Assembly: GCA_031549185.1 (NCBI GenBank)
Contig: JAVBQG010000003.1
Coordinates: 19,650-83,649 of the forward strand
Length of the DNA stretch: 64,000 bases
DNA from: JAVBQG01 sp031549185
Lineage (GTDB): Bacteria; Synergistota; Synergistia; Synergistales; Synergistaceae
Reading direction: 5' to 3'
A model generated the notes under the pieces. The model searched no databases. It was given only the letters and a program-made list of their open reading frames with translations, and had not been told where the DNA came from. The position numbers were made by a program, and so were the translations under genes. This document shows positions 27,213 through 35,965 of the stretch, in pieces; position 1 is the stretch's first letter, and each line of letters starts with the position of its first letter.

Positions 27213-27464
27213 ATGCAGTCTGAAGAAGTTCTGGCAAAACTGAAAGAACTCGTGATGGATCGTTTGAATGTTGAAGAGGATCAGATCAAACCGGATGCCT
27301 CCTTTGTGGAGGACCTCGGGGCCGACTCCCTCGATATCGTCGAGTTGATCATGGGTATCGAAGAAGAGTTCGACGTCGAGATACCGGACGAGGACGCCGA
27401 GAAGCTGACCAACGTCGGCGAGGCATTGACGTACGTCAAGCAGAAGCTTGGCGTGGAAGATTAA
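27213..27464 (+). CDS. acpP: Acyl carrier protein
   Basis: An 83-residue acidic four-helix protein with the phosphopantetheine attachment motif G-A-D-S-L-D (Ser near residue 40). A perfect AAGGAGGTG lies 7 bases before the ATG, matching the high expression needed for ACP. A strong GC hairpin follows the gene. Confidence 0.98.
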   Translation: MQSEEVLAKLKELVMDRLNVEEDQIKPDASFVEDLGADSLDIVELIMGIEEEFDVEIPDEDAEKLTNVGEALTYVKQKLGVED

Positions 27465-27475
27465 GCGGCAGTTGC

Positions 27476-27507
27476 GGGGCGCCCTGTTCGAAACGGGCGC
27501 CCCGTTT
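27476..27507 (+). terminator. Strong hairpin between acpP and fabF, probable partial terminator
   Basis: GGGGCGCCC (27476-27484) pairs perfectly with GGGCGCCCC (27495-27503) around a 10-base loop, followed only by GTTTAAG. With just three T residues it is likely a leaky terminator or a 3' stabiliser, which would give more acpP than fabF message. Confidence 0.6.
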
Positions 27508-27521
27508 AAGGGAGTGATTGT

Positions 27522-28760
27522 GTGAGAAGGGTCGTCATCACTGGCTTGGGCGTCGTCAGCCCGATCGGTTGCGGTAAGGATGACTACTGGAACGCCCTGG
27601 CAGCGGGGCGCAATGGAGTTGGAAAAATATCCCTCTTCGACATCGAGGGTCATAGCGCAACAATTGCGGCAGAGGTTCGCGACTTCGATGTGGAACCCTG
27701 GATGGATAAAAAGGAAGCGCGCCGCGCGGACCGCGTAATACACTTCGTCGTGCCCGCCGCCGACATGGCGGTGAAGGACGCGGGGCTCGATCTGAACGCA
27801 CTCGATTCCAACATGTTCGGCGTCTACATCGGCAGCGGCGAGGGCGGTATCACCACGACGCACGAGAACTACGACATCCTGAAGGAGAAGGGCCCCTCGC
27901 GGGTCAGCCCCTTCTTCGTCCCCATGATGCTCAGCAACATGCCGGCGGCGTATGTGGCGATCCGCTTCGGCGCCAAGGGACCGAACATGGCGGTCGTCAC
28001 CGCGTGCTCGACGGCTACGCACTGCATGGGCGAGGCGGCCTGTACGATCGTGCGCGGCGACGCGGACGTCATGATTGTCGGCGGCGCGGAAGCGGCCATC
28101 ACGCCGATCGCGATCGCGGGCTTCGCCAACATGAAGGCGCTTTCGACGCGTAACGACGAGCCGAAGAAGGCCTCCCGTCCATTCGACGCGGAGCGCGACG
28201 GTTTCGTCATGGGCGAGGGCGCAGGCATTCTCATCTTCGAGGAGCTCGAGCACGCCAAGAAGCGCGGCGCGCACATCTACGCCGAGGTCATGGGCTACGG
28301 CAACACGTGCGACGCGTATCACATCACCGCTCCCGACCCGGAGGGCGACGGCTCCGTCCGCGCCATGCAGATCGCACTGCGCAAGGCGGGTTGGACCCCG
28401 GAGCAGGTCGACCTCTACAACGCGCACGGAACGTCCACCCCCCTGAACGATAAGACGGAGACCGGCGCGGTTCGCAAGGTTTTCGGCGCGCATGCCGACA
28501 AACTTCTCGTTCACTCGACCAAGTCGATGATCGGGCACTGTTTGGGCGCGGCGGGCGCCGTCGAGACGATCGCGGCCCTGATGGCGACCGAGCGCGGCAT
28601 CGTCCACCCGACGATCAACTACGAACACCCGGATCCGGAGTGCAACCTCAACATCGTGGCGAACAAGGCGATCGAAGCGAAGGTCGACAGAGTTCTCATC
28701 AACAACGCAGGTTTCGGCGGACACAATGGGGTATTGGCCGTAGAGCGCTTCAAAGGGTAA
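27522..28760 (+). CDS. fabF: Beta-ketoacyl-ACP synthase II
   Basis: FabF elongates acyl-ACP with malonyl-ACP. The 412-residue protein has the catalytic Cys in T-A-C-S-T-A-T, His in N-A-H-G-T-S-T-P and His in I-G-H-C-L-G-A-A-G. The start is GTG 27522 with GGGAG upstream. It follows the hairpin after acpP and is followed 4 bases later by rnc, the common acpP-fabF-rnc order. Confidence 0.96.
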   Translation: MRRVVITGLGVVSPIGCGKDDYWNALAAGRNGVGKISLFDIEGHSATIAAEVRDFDVEPWMDKKEARRADRVIHFVVPAADMAVKDAGLDLNALDSNMFGVYIGSGEGGITTTHENYDILKEKGPSRVSPFFVPMMLSNMPAAYVAIRFGAKGPNMAVVTACSTATHCMGEAACTIVRGDADVMIVGGAEAAITPIAIAGFANMKALSTRNDEPKKASRPFDAERDGFVMGEGAGILIFEELEHAKKRGAHIYAEVMGYGNTCDAYHITAPDPEGDGSVRAMQIALRKAGWTPEQVDLYNAHGTSTPLNDKTETGAVRKVFGAHADKLLVHSTKSMIGHCLGAAGAVETIAALMATERGIVHPTINYEHPDPECNLNIVANKAIEAKVDRVLINNAGFGGHNGVLAVERFKG

Positions 28761-28764
28761 CCGG

Positions 28765-29493
28765 ATGAGTGCCGACAGGCGCGGGGAGGATACCAGCTTC
28801 TTCGAGGAGAAGCTGGGATACGCCTTTCACAACCCCGGGATATTCAGGGAAGCCCTGACTCATGCCTCGTACGCGAACGAGCTGGGGCTTCCCTTGTTCA
28901 ATGAGCGGCTGGAATATCTCGGAGACGCAGTGCTCGAGCTCTGCGTTTCCGAGATGCTCTTCGTCGCTCATCCCGATTATACGGAGGGCGAACTGACCAA
29001 GGCACGCTCTCTGTTTGTCTGCGAGCGAACGCTGGCCTCCTGGGCCTCGCGCGCGCGTCTCTATGAACTTCTGCTGCTGGGAAAGGGGCTCGAACGCCAG
29101 GGGGGGCGTAAGAATCCCTCGATCCTGGCGGACGCAGTCGAGGCGGTCTTTGGGGCCGTCTTTCTCGACGGCGGTTACGAGGCGGCGCGCGCCGTCGTCG
29201 CTCGTTTTGTGGACTCGCTCCGGCCCGGCTCGGGCGGGGAGGTCAGGGACCCGAAATCGAGACTGCAGGAACTGCTGCAGGCTCGCGGCGAAAAGCCCCC
29301 GCAATACAGGCTTATTTCTCGCTCCGGTCCCGATCACGCGACGTTCTTCAAGGTCGAGCTTATTTCGTCCAGCGGCAACGTGCTTGCGTCGGGGACCGGT
29401 TCCTCGATCAAGGCCGCGGAGTTCGAGGCAGCCGAAACCGCCCTCTTGATCCTCGCGTGTGAGGAGGAGCCGGCAGAGGACGTAAAAAGTTGA
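28765..29493 (+). CDS. rnc: Ribonuclease III
   Basis: A 242-residue double-strand-specific RNase for rRNA and mRNA processing. It has the catalytic signature N-E-R-L-E-Y-L-G-D-A-V-L, the second acidic site (D-A-V-E-A near residue 122) and a C-terminal dsRNA-binding domain (about 160-235) with the A-A-E-x-x-A-A-E end. The next gene starts within its stop. Confidence 0.95.
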   Translation: MSADRRGEDTSFFEEKLGYAFHNPGIFREALTHASYANELGLPLFNERLEYLGDAVLELCVSEMLFVAHPDYTEGELTKARSLFVCERTLASWASRARLYELLLLGKGLERQGGRKNPSILADAVEAVFGAVFLDGGYEAARAVVARFVDSLRPGSGGEVRDPKSRLQELLQARGEKPPQYRLISRSGPDHATFFKVELISSSGNVLASGTGSSIKAAEFEAAETALLILACEEEPAEDVKS

Positions 29494-30329
29494 ACGCACG
29501 ATGCCGCACCCCGCATCACGCGCTGTTGCGTGTGATATTGCTGTTCTTCTTCCTCTTCGCCTCTCCTTGCTTTGCCGCCGCGCCTCCCGCTCCTTCCGTA
29601 TCCGTCACGTCGCCGTGGCTCGCGGGCATGACGCAGTTCATCGTGGGCACGACGCTCAACGTGCAACCTCTCTCCGCCTGGAGCGCCGAGGGGCGCCTGC
29701 TGTCCGTCCGAAAGCCGCAGGCCGGTACGACGGTCATCGCGCTAGACCCGAAGGACGCCGCGCGATACGGCATAGGGGCGGGCCGGAGCGGCCTGCATCT
29801 TCTCTATGAAAACCTTCCGGTGGAGGAAAACCGCCGCGGTTCTCTTTTCTTCGACCCCTCAGTGTTGCCCTTTTTGAGCCAGAAGCTGCTGGTCGTCCTC
29901 TGCGAGTTGAAGCCAGAGAACTACGCTTTCTATCAGCGGCGCCTCGCGGAATTTCAATCGCGTCTCGAGAGTACGCTGGAGGTAGGCCGCAGCCTATTGC
30001 CGGACGTCAAGGCGCTCGATCTGACGGGTGCCTCCGGCCCCTGGATCCGCGCCGCCCTCACCGGGGCCGTGCGGCCCCCGGAAAACCTGTGGACCGCATG
30101 GGAGAAGGGCCAGCGGCTGGAAGAGCTAACCTCTGCGCTCGCCGAGGCGAAGAAACGCTCCTGGTTGATCCTCCTCGATGCCTGGACTTCGCCTCGGATC
30201 CGCGCCAAGGTCCTCGGTCAGTACGAAAACATCCTCATCCCCGCCCCGGCCAAAGACCAGGACTTCTTCACCTACCTCCACGACGTCTACCTTGGAATCT
30301 GGAGCACGATGACGAAGGGCGGGAAGTAG
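29490..30329 (+). CDS. Exported TroA/ZnuA-like protein without metal-binding His
   Basis: A 279-residue protein with a Sec signal (about residues 12-29). The arrangement, with a helix of Y-x-x-R-L-A-E-F-Q-S-R-L type followed by a beta strand and the D-L-T-G-A-S-G-P segment, resembles the cluster A-I metal-binding proteins of ABC importers. The usual three His metal ligands and the His-rich loop are not evident, so it may bind something else or be a structural relative. TTG 29490 overlaps the rnc stop. No ABC transporter gene is adjacent. Confidence 0.55.
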   Translation: MNARCRTPHHALLRVILLFFFLFASPCFAAAPPAPSVSVTSPWLAGMTQFIVGTTLNVQPLSAWSAEGRLLSVRKPQAGTTVIALDPKDAARYGIGAGRSGLHLLYENLPVEENRRGSLFFDPSVLPFLSQKLLVVLCELKPENYAFYQRRLAEFQSRLESTLEVGRSLLPDVKALDLTGASGPWIRAALTGAVRPPENLWTAWEKGQRLEELTSALAEAKKRSWLILLDAWTSPRIRAKVLGQYENILIPAPAKDQDFFTYLHDVYLGIWSTMTKGGK

Positions 30330-30495
30330 GAAAAAAGAGGTACGCGCAGATGCTCAAAGATGCCACCTCCGACGCAACCGGTACGCCTCCTCACGTAGCC
30401 TTCCATCGTCAAACTCGCTCAACTTGCATCGAAAAAAATAGCTTTTTCCGCATGTCGTGGTATTATAATGCTACTTTTCAAGGGGAGGTTTGTGT

Positions 30496-31071
30496 ATGGC
30501 GCAAGTTGTAGACACGAGCGATTTTCGTCCGGGACTCAAGTTCAAGTGGGAGGGGGGCATGTGGGTCATTCTGGAGTGCTCTCACCATAAGATGGGACGT
30601 GGAGGCGCGATCGTTCGCGGAAAACTTCGCAACCTGGAGACGGGCAGTTCCCTCGAGCAGTCGTTCAAATCCGGGGAGCGGTTCGAGCGCATCATTTTCG
30701 ACGAAAAACCTGCCCAGTATCAATACCAGGACGGCGATGACTACGTATTTATGGATATGGAATCCTTCGATCAGGTCTACCTGTCGAAGGACGTTCTGGG
30801 AGACGCGATAAAATATCTGATCGACAACCTGGAAGTCAGCTTCGACATGTACGAGGGACGTGTGATGGGCATTGAGCTCCCCAAGTCGGTCGAACTCAAG
30901 ATCGTCGATACTCCTCCCGGTTTCAAGGGCGACACGGCATCCGGCGGTGGAAAACCCGCGACGACGGAGACGGGCTTGGTCGTCACGGTTCCTTTCTTTG
31001 TCGAAAACGGAGAGGTGATTGTGGTGGACACGCGTACCGGGGAATACCTGGAGAGAGCGAAGAAAAACTAA
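30496..31071 (+). CDS. efp: Elongation factor P
   Basis: EF-P rescues ribosomes stalled at polyproline. The 191-residue protein has the normal three beta-barrel domains. The loop that enters the peptidyl-transferase centre reads K-M-G-R-G-G (Arg35 at the tip), where most EF-Ps have K-P-G-K-G; the Pro is replaced by Met and the modified Lys by Arg. GGGGAGG lies 8 bases before ATG 30496. A TATAAT at 30464-30469 may serve as its promoter. The next gene is the CD1247-type protein, a conserved pairing. Confidence 0.95.
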   Translation: MAQVVDTSDFRPGLKFKWEGGMWVILECSHHKMGRGGAIVRGKLRNLETGSSLEQSFKSGERFERIIFDEKPAQYQYQDGDDYVFMDMESFDQVYLSKDVLGDAIKYLIDNLEVSFDMYEGRVMGIELPKSVELKIVDTPPGFKGDTASGGGKPATTETGLVVTVPFFVENGEVIVVDTRTGEYLERAKKN

Positions 31072-31108
31072 AACGCGAATTCGCGACAACACAAAAGGAG
31101 GAGTAGCC

Positions 31109-31519
31109 ATGAGCGCACGAGAGAAAATAGCCTATTTGCGTGGATTGATCGAAGGGCAGAATGTGTCCGAGAACGCGGGGTTGAGCAAGTTCCACGAGGC
31201 CCTGCTGGGGGCGCTCGATGCGCTTGCTGCGGAGGTCGAACGCGTCTCCGAGGAACAGAGCGATCTCCGCGAGTACGTGGAGCAGATCGACGAAGATCTC
31301 ATCGAATTGCAATCCGAGCTCGAGGAGTTGGACGAGGATGATTTCGACGAGCGCTCCGCCTACGACGATGAGGACGATGAAGATGGCGGTGAAGAGGAGG
31401 AGTACGAAGCGGTCTGCTGCCCTGCCTGCGGGAAGGATTTCTTCTACCAGCCGGCGGCTTACGACGACGACGAGGATCTGCTCTGTCCGCACTGCGGCGA
31501 GCCTTTTGTGAAGGGTTAA
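31109..31519 (+). CDS. CD1247-type acidic protein with zinc ribbon
   Basis: A 136-residue protein with an N-terminal helical domain (M-S-A-R-E-K-I-A-Y-L-R-G-L), a long acidic Glu/Asp coiled-coil middle, and a C-terminal zinc ribbon with C-C-P-A-C and C-P-H-C pairs. This architecture matches the CD1247 N-terminal-domain family seen next to efp in Clostridia. AAGGAGGAG precedes the ATG. Function is unknown. Confidence 0.8.
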   Translation: MSAREKIAYLRGLIEGQNVSENAGLSKFHEALLGALDALAAEVERVSEEQSDLREYVEQIDEDLIELQSELEELDEDDFDERSAYDDEDDEDGGEEEEYEAVCCPACGKDFFYQPAAYDDDEDLLCPHCGEPFVKG

Positions 31520-31682
31520 CGAATATATTGCGAGGAAAGAACGATTGATCGCCGGGGCTTATCGCGCTGGTGTTTTTGCGTGGCCGGATGGTTGTTCGGG
31601 CGATTGATGCGGCACTTTTCGAAGCATGTAATGTTCCATCATCAAGGAGTGGGGAATCCCCGCAAATCCATTGGAGGAGGCT

Positions 31683-32171
31683 ATGGATATGGATCAGAAC
31701 GAGCAGATGGAAAGAGAAATGAGCTACGATCAGGAAGTTGCGGACAACCCGACGGTCGACCAGGCGGGTCTCGAGGGCAAGATCCGCATATCGGAAGACG
31801 TCATCGCGCAACTTGCCGTGAAGGCACTGCTTTCCGTCGACGGTGTGCAACCCGCCAATCCCGGTCTGATGGCGAACCTTCGTATGGGGCGTAAGGCCAA
31901 CAATGGTGTGCGCATCTCCATCTCCGAGGGAGATACGCCGGAGATTCAGGTCGACACCTACATTGCCGTGAAGTACAGCCTGCGAATCCCCGACGTCTGC
32001 TGGGATGTGCAGGAAGCGGTGAAGGACCAGGTCGAACGCTACACGGGCTACACAGTCAAATCGGTCAACGTCTATGTGCAGGGGATCACCTTTGTGGAGA
32101 AAAAAACGGCTCCCGAAGTTGCCGAGCCCGACGTGACCTCTTTCACTTCGTCCTACGGAGAAGAGGTTTAA
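31683..32171 (+). CDS. Asp23/Gls24 family envelope stress protein
   Basis: A 162-residue protein with the Asp23 domain: I-R-I-S-x-D-V-I-A-Q-L-A near residue 35, V-D-G-V, and the Y-T-G-Y-x-V-x-x-V-N-V-Y-V-x-G-I end. Asp23-family proteins sit at the inner membrane or envelope in Gram-positives. ATG 31683 and ATG 31689 both follow GGAGGAGG; I chose the first. It lies before a small membrane protein and nusB, as in Firmicutes. The N-terminal 25 residues are acidic and variable. Confidence 0.85.
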   Translation: MDMDQNEQMEREMSYDQEVADNPTVDQAGLEGKIRISEDVIAQLAVKALLSVDGVQPANPGLMANLRMGRKANNGVRISISEGDTPEIQVDTYIAVKYSLRIPDVCWDVQEAVKDQVERYTGYTVKSVNVYVQGITFVEKKTAPEVAEPDVTSFTSSYGEEV

Positions 32172-32226
32172 CGCGAGGCGAGACGAAAGTCAAAAAATAC
32201 GGTACCCTTCAAGGGGGTGACTTTGG

Positions 32227-32709
32227 GTGCTTTTCCTATGGACGATAACCAAGCGAGGCAAAATCTGGCTTGACGGAGACGCGTTTCGGCAGATCGTGGC
32301 GAAGCGTTTGCCCTCTGATTTTTATTGCCAGGAGGTCTCCTTTGTCGGCGATCAGAACCTCCTTAACATATACATCACGTTGCCGGACCAGGACGACCCT
32401 CAAAAAAGGCTTGCGTTGATCGACAAGTTCGACGAGTTCTTCCGCCCCATGGGCATATCCGTCCACGTGCACTGGACGCGCCGCGCGCCGACCGATTCGG
32501 AGGCGAGCCTTCCGCTCTGGCGGCAGCCTCTCTTCTGGGCGGCTTCGGCCGGGGGTGTCGCCGCGCTGCTCAACCTCGGGATCAAAGGTTTCCTGTGGGT
32601 CATCGGCGCGACCGTCGTAGGATACGCGGTGGCATGGACCGCCCTGTCGGAGGACGGCCAGAAGATGGTTGCCAAACTGGTAAAAGATATAAAGGATTTC
32701 AGGAGATGA
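32227..32709 (+). CDS. Membrane protein between Asp23 and nusB genes, AmaP/DUF2273-like position
   Basis: A 160-residue protein starting at GTG 32227 with AAGGGGG about 10 bases upstream. The first 100 residues are soluble alpha/beta; two hydrophobic segments follow (about 102-122 and 123-141). I recognise no family. Its position between an Asp23 gene and nusB is where Firmicutes encode the Asp23 membrane anchor (AmaP) or DUF2273, so it may tether the Asp23 protein to the membrane. Confidence 0.6.
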   Translation: MLFLWTITKRGKIWLDGDAFRQIVAKRLPSDFYCQEVSFVGDQNLLNIYITLPDQDDPQKRLALIDKFDEFFRPMGISVHVHWTRRAPTDSEASLPLWRQPLFWAASAGGVAALLNLGIKGFLWVIGATVVGYAVAWTALSEDGQKMVAKLVKDIKDFRR

Positions 32710-32715
32710 TTTTTT

Positions 32716-33195
32716 TTGGGCAGAGCTTCTTTGCCGCAACGAAGACGCAGGGCGAGGGAAATCGCCCTGCAGTTGATTTATGAGCTTGATTTGCGCCCCG
32801 ACCTCTCGTGCGAAGAGGCGATCGAGATGTTTCCCTTCGAGGTGGAGGAGCCCGACGTCGTCGAGTACGCCAAGGCGCTGGTGACGGCTGCCTCAAAAAA
32901 GGGCGAGGAGATCGACGACTTGCTTCGGGAACACATCGTGGGCTGGCGCATGGAGCGTATGGTCGCCGTTGATCGGGCGGCGATCCGGATTGCCCTGTGC
33001 GAAGGAGTTCTGGAGAAGACCGTCCCCGTCGCCGTCGCCATCTCCGAGGCGGTGGAGCTTACGAAGATGTTCGGGACGGAGGAGTCCAGCCGCTTCGTCA
33101 ACGGTGTTCTGGGGCGCATCGTGCGCTCCGGGGAGATGTGCTCCGACGAATCGAAACCGGCGGAGATCCAGGAAGGACCCTCCGCCGAGTCATGA
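32716..33195 (+). CDS. nusB: Transcription antitermination factor NusB
   Basis: A 159-residue all-helical protein that binds boxA RNA together with ribosomal protein S10. The family motifs R-x-x-A-R-E-I-A-L-Q-L-I-Y near the start and V-A-I-S-E-A-V-E-L-T-K-x-F-G with F-V-N-G-V-L near the end are clear. The start is TTG 32716 after a run of T residues, with AGGAG about 11 bases upstream. xseA overlaps its stop (ATGA). Confidence 0.93.
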   Translation: MGRASLPQRRRRAREIALQLIYELDLRPDLSCEEAIEMFPFEVEEPDVVEYAKALVTAASKKGEEIDDLLREHIVGWRMERMVAVDRAAIRIALCEGVLEKTVPVAVAISEAVELTKMFGTEESSRFVNGVLGRIVRSGEMCSDESKPAEIQEGPSAES

Positions 33196-34463
33196 TCCCG
33201 CGGCCGACCGCCATCCCCTCCAATCTGTCCGCCGGTTCCCTCGGCTCCTCTCAAAACACGCAGAAAACCCAGACGGTAGACGAGCTATCGTCGCGCATCA
33301 GGGAGACGATCACGAGCGCACCCGCGCTGCGCAACCTCGCGGTGCGGGGCGAGCTGCAGAATTTCAAGCGCCACACAAGCGGGCACGTATATTTTACGCT
33401 GATGGGCAACGAGTCGCGTATCTCGGCGGTCCTCTTCCGTTCCCACGCGAGCGGTGTGCTCGCGTGGCCGGCGGACGGCGACGAGGTCGTCGTGACGGGG
33501 AGCGTCGACGTGTACCCCAAGGGCGGCGCGTATCAGCTCTACGCGACGCGCATCCTCCCCATCGGACTCGGCGCGCAGGCCCGCGCGAAGGCGGAGCTGC
33601 AGAGCGCGCTCGAGCGCGAGGGGCTCTTCGACGTTCGCCACAAGCGGCCGATCCCCGTGCATCCCGCGAAGGTCGCGGTGATCACCTCGCCGACCGGCGC
33701 CGCCGTGCAGGATATCTTGAAAGTGTCGGGCGCACGCGCCCCCTTTATCGACATCGTGGTGTTGCCGGCGCTCGTCCAGGGCGTCGACGCTCCGGGGCAG
33801 ATCGCGGCCGCCCTTGCGCGCGCGGGTCGCCTCGCGGGCGTCGAGTGCGCCATCCTGGCGAGGGGCGGCGGTGCGCGGGACGACCTCTCGCCGTTCGACG
33901 ACGAACGGGTCGTCCGTGCGGTGCGCTCCTGTCCGGTCCCAGTCGTCACGGGGGTCGGACACCAGATCGACAATTCTCTCGCCGACCTCGCGGCGGATGT
34001 CGCGCTGCCGACGCCATCGGCCGCGGCCGAGTGCGTCTTTCCCGACTCCCGTGAGGTTCGCCAGAAGCTGTCGCACGCGCTGCACGCTTTGTCGTCCGCT
34101 GCCGTGCGGCACAATACGCAGGAGCTGCGTTTCCTGGAGCGCGCGTCGGACCGCCTCGGTATGCTTGCAGGCGCGCGCGTGTCCGCGCAGGAGGGCGTTT
34201 TGAAGGAGGTGCTCCGGCGGCTGGACTTCGGCGTTTCGAGGAAACTCGAACGATGCGAGGCGCTCCTGACGGCCTTGGCCGCCTCGCTGGACGCGCTCTC
34301 GCCGCTCGCGGTGCTGGGGCGCGGCTACACGATCTGCCGCGACGAACGGGGCAGCGTCGTGAAGAGTGCCGCATCATTGGGCGAAGAGGATAAAATAACC
34401 CTGCAGTTCGTGGACGGCAGGGTCGGCGCTCTGGTGCAAACTGTTCGGAGAGAGAATGTATAA
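33192..34463 (+). CDS. xseA: Exodeoxyribonuclease VII large subunit
   Basis: XseA degrades single-stranded DNA in both directions together with XseB. The 423-residue protein has the N-terminal OB fold, the core motif I-T-S-P-T-G-A-A-V-Q-D-I, the A-R-G-G-G-A-x-x-D-L segment and the G-H-Q-I-D-N-S-L-A-D-x-x-A-D metal motif, where the usual G-H-E-x-D has Gln. The C-terminus ends in the S-P-L-A-x-L-x-R-G-Y-x-I signature. ATG overlaps the nusB stop. No xseB follows; a convergent gene lies 2 bases away. Confidence 0.92.
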   Translation: MIPRPTAIPSNLSAGSLGSSQNTQKTQTVDELSSRIRETITSAPALRNLAVRGELQNFKRHTSGHVYFTLMGNESRISAVLFRSHASGVLAWPADGDEVVVTGSVDVYPKGGAYQLYATRILPIGLGAQARAKAELQSALEREGLFDVRHKRPIPVHPAKVAVITSPTGAAVQDILKVSGARAPFIDIVVLPALVQGVDAPGQIAAALARAGRLAGVECAILARGGGARDDLSPFDDERVVRAVRSCPVPVVTGVGHQIDNSLADLAADVALPTPSAAAECVFPDSREVRQKLSHALHALSSAAVRHNTQELRFLERASDRLGMLAGARVSAQEGVLKEVLRRLDFGVSRKLERCEALLTALAASLDALSPLAVLGRGYTICRDERGSVVKSAASLGEEDKITLQFVDGRVGALVQTVRRENV

Positions 34464-34465
34464 GA

Positions 34466-35653
34466 TCACAAAAGAGTCTCCAGCAGGCTCGGCGTCTCCC
34501 GCGGCTCTACGTTCAGCGATCTCGTAATGAAAAGTTTTTCCTCCGCGAGATTCAGGATCTTCGCGACGCCGCTCTCTTTGACGGCGACCCTCGGCTGCAG
34601 CAGGTTGCCCTCCGTCGTTCCCGCCACCGTTCCCACCCTTCCATCCGAGAGCAGTACGGCATCGCCCGGCGGATAGATACCCATTCCGGCCATGAATACG
34701 CCGCAGATGTCGGGGTCGAACTCCGTCTCGTTCGCGCTCATGATGAAGTTGAACGCGAGCTTCGACGACACGGCGTCCTTGTAGACGCGGGGCGAGGTCA
34801 TGGCGTCGAAGGTGTCGGCGAGGCCGAGGATGCGCCCGGTCAGCGGTATGCGATTGCCGACCAGCCCTTTCGGGTATCCGGAACCGTCGTAGCGCTCGTG
34901 GTGCGCCGCGATTCCGTCCAGAATGTCTTTATCGGCGATGCCCGCCTGCTTGCACAGAAAGACGCTCTCTTCCGTGTGTTTGTGCAAAACGGTGATCTCG
35001 CCCTTCGAAAGGGTCTCCTTCTTCGAAAGGATTTCACCGGGAATCGCCGTTTTCCCAATGTCGAACAGCAACCCGGCCAGAATGGCCTTGTCGATCAAAA
35101 TGCCCGGCGCTTTTCCCGCCTCCACCAGTTTTTTCGCGATGTAGCCGGAGAGGAGCGAGACGTTCAGCGCGTGGTTCTGCGAGTACGAGTCCCGGTCCGA
35201 CATGGCGAGCGAGAGCGCGATTTGCGAAGTGGCGGCGATCTCGTTCGCGAGGGTCCTGCCCAGCTCCTCCACCTCTTCCCTGGGGATGTTGTATTTCTCG
35301 CTCAGCGAAAGGTTGGCGTAGATGTCCCCCATCAATTGCTCGGCCTGTTTCGTCACCTCGGCGCTGACGATCTTTACGGTCGGGTCCGCTTCGGAGAGTT
35401 GTTGCATGATGTCGTCCACGTCGAGGTCCTGCGGTTCCTCGATGTCTATCTTGCTGAAGCCGAGGCGCATCAGCGAGTCGACGATCCGATTCGGGTTCCC
35501 GAGGCTCTCGATGAGCTTGCGGATCGGGATGCGTCCGGGGATCAGCACGGCGGTTCCCGTCTGCGAGAGGACATCCCGCACCAGCCAGGCGTTCGGATGA
35601 TCCAGCAGCTCCGCGACGGGAATTTTTATTTTATAGGACGGACTTGTCTTCAC
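34466..35653 (-). CDS. HD-GYP domain protein with altered HD motif
   Basis: A 395-residue cytoplasmic protein. The C-terminal part is an HD-GYP domain, the class that degrades cyclic di-GMP: H-H-E-R-Y-D-G-S-G-Y-P, R-I-L-G-L-A-D-T-F-D-A-M-T and Y-K are intact. The canonical H-D-I-G-K is F-D-I-G-K here, so the metal-binding His is replaced by Phe while Asp is kept. The N-terminal 100 or so residues match the DUF3391-like domain often found before HD-GYP. GTG 35653 follows GAGGAGG. It may be inactive or have a changed metal site. Confidence 0.85.
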   Translation of the reverse strand: MKTSPSYKIKIPVAELLDHPNAWLVRDVLSQTGTAVLIPGRIPIRKLIESLGNPNRIVDSLMRLGFSKIDIEEPQDLDVDDIMQQLSEADPTVKIVSAEVTKQAEQLMGDIYANLSLSEKYNIPREEVEELGRTLANEIAATSQIALSLAMSDRDSYSQNHALNVSLLSGYIAKKLVEAGKAPGILIDKAILAGLLFDIGKTAIPGEILSKKETLSKGEITVLHKHTEESVFLCKQAGIADKDILDGIAAHHERYDGSGYPKGLVGNRIPLTGRILGLADTFDAMTSPRVYKDAVSSKLAFNFIMSANETEFDPDICGVFMAGMGIYPPGDAVLLSDGRVGTVAGTTEGNLLQPRVAVKESGVAKILNLAEEKLFITRSLNVEPRETPSLLETLL

Positions 35654-35965
35654 GGCGACTTCCTCCTCAGAAAAAACGATTTGTCGTTGGAGACCTGAAG
35701 GACAACGCGTTGAAGATAATTTGTGTCATCGCTCGGCGTTTCCTTTATAATTTCTTTTCGGCTGCCCTGACCGCATTCTACACCATGAAAGTCCTCCTTG
35801 CGGAATGGCGGCAATTGAATTATCGTTATGGTGATTGCAGAGGAGACGCTGATTCAATCGGCCAAACGGCAATCCTCGTTTATAATTGCAGGAGTCGCAA
35901 GGGCTCGCATCTTTACCCTTTAGGCCCCTATCGATAAATAAGCCTTTCCCAGAGGGGGTGCGCCC
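35654..35965. other. Intergenic region of 312 bases, divergent
   Basis: This stretch separates the divergent HD-GYP and sensor-like genes and is AT-richer than its surroundings. Minus-strand TATAAA (near 35745-35750) and a plus-strand TATAAT at about 35880 could be -10 elements, without good -35 boxes. A 50-codon ATG frame from about 35785 has no ribosome site and I do not call it. No RNA gene or repeat is recognised. Confidence 0.4.

Noticed and set aside
26238..28724. Long open frame of 828 codons on the minus strand across acpP, fabG and fabF
   Set aside because: It lies opposite well-identified genes, has His/Arg/Asp-rich low-complexity content and arises from the GC-biased codon use of the real strand.
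35785..35937. 50-codon frame in the spacer before the sensor-like gene
   Set aside because: It lacks a ribosome site and its composition is that of the AT-richer spacer.
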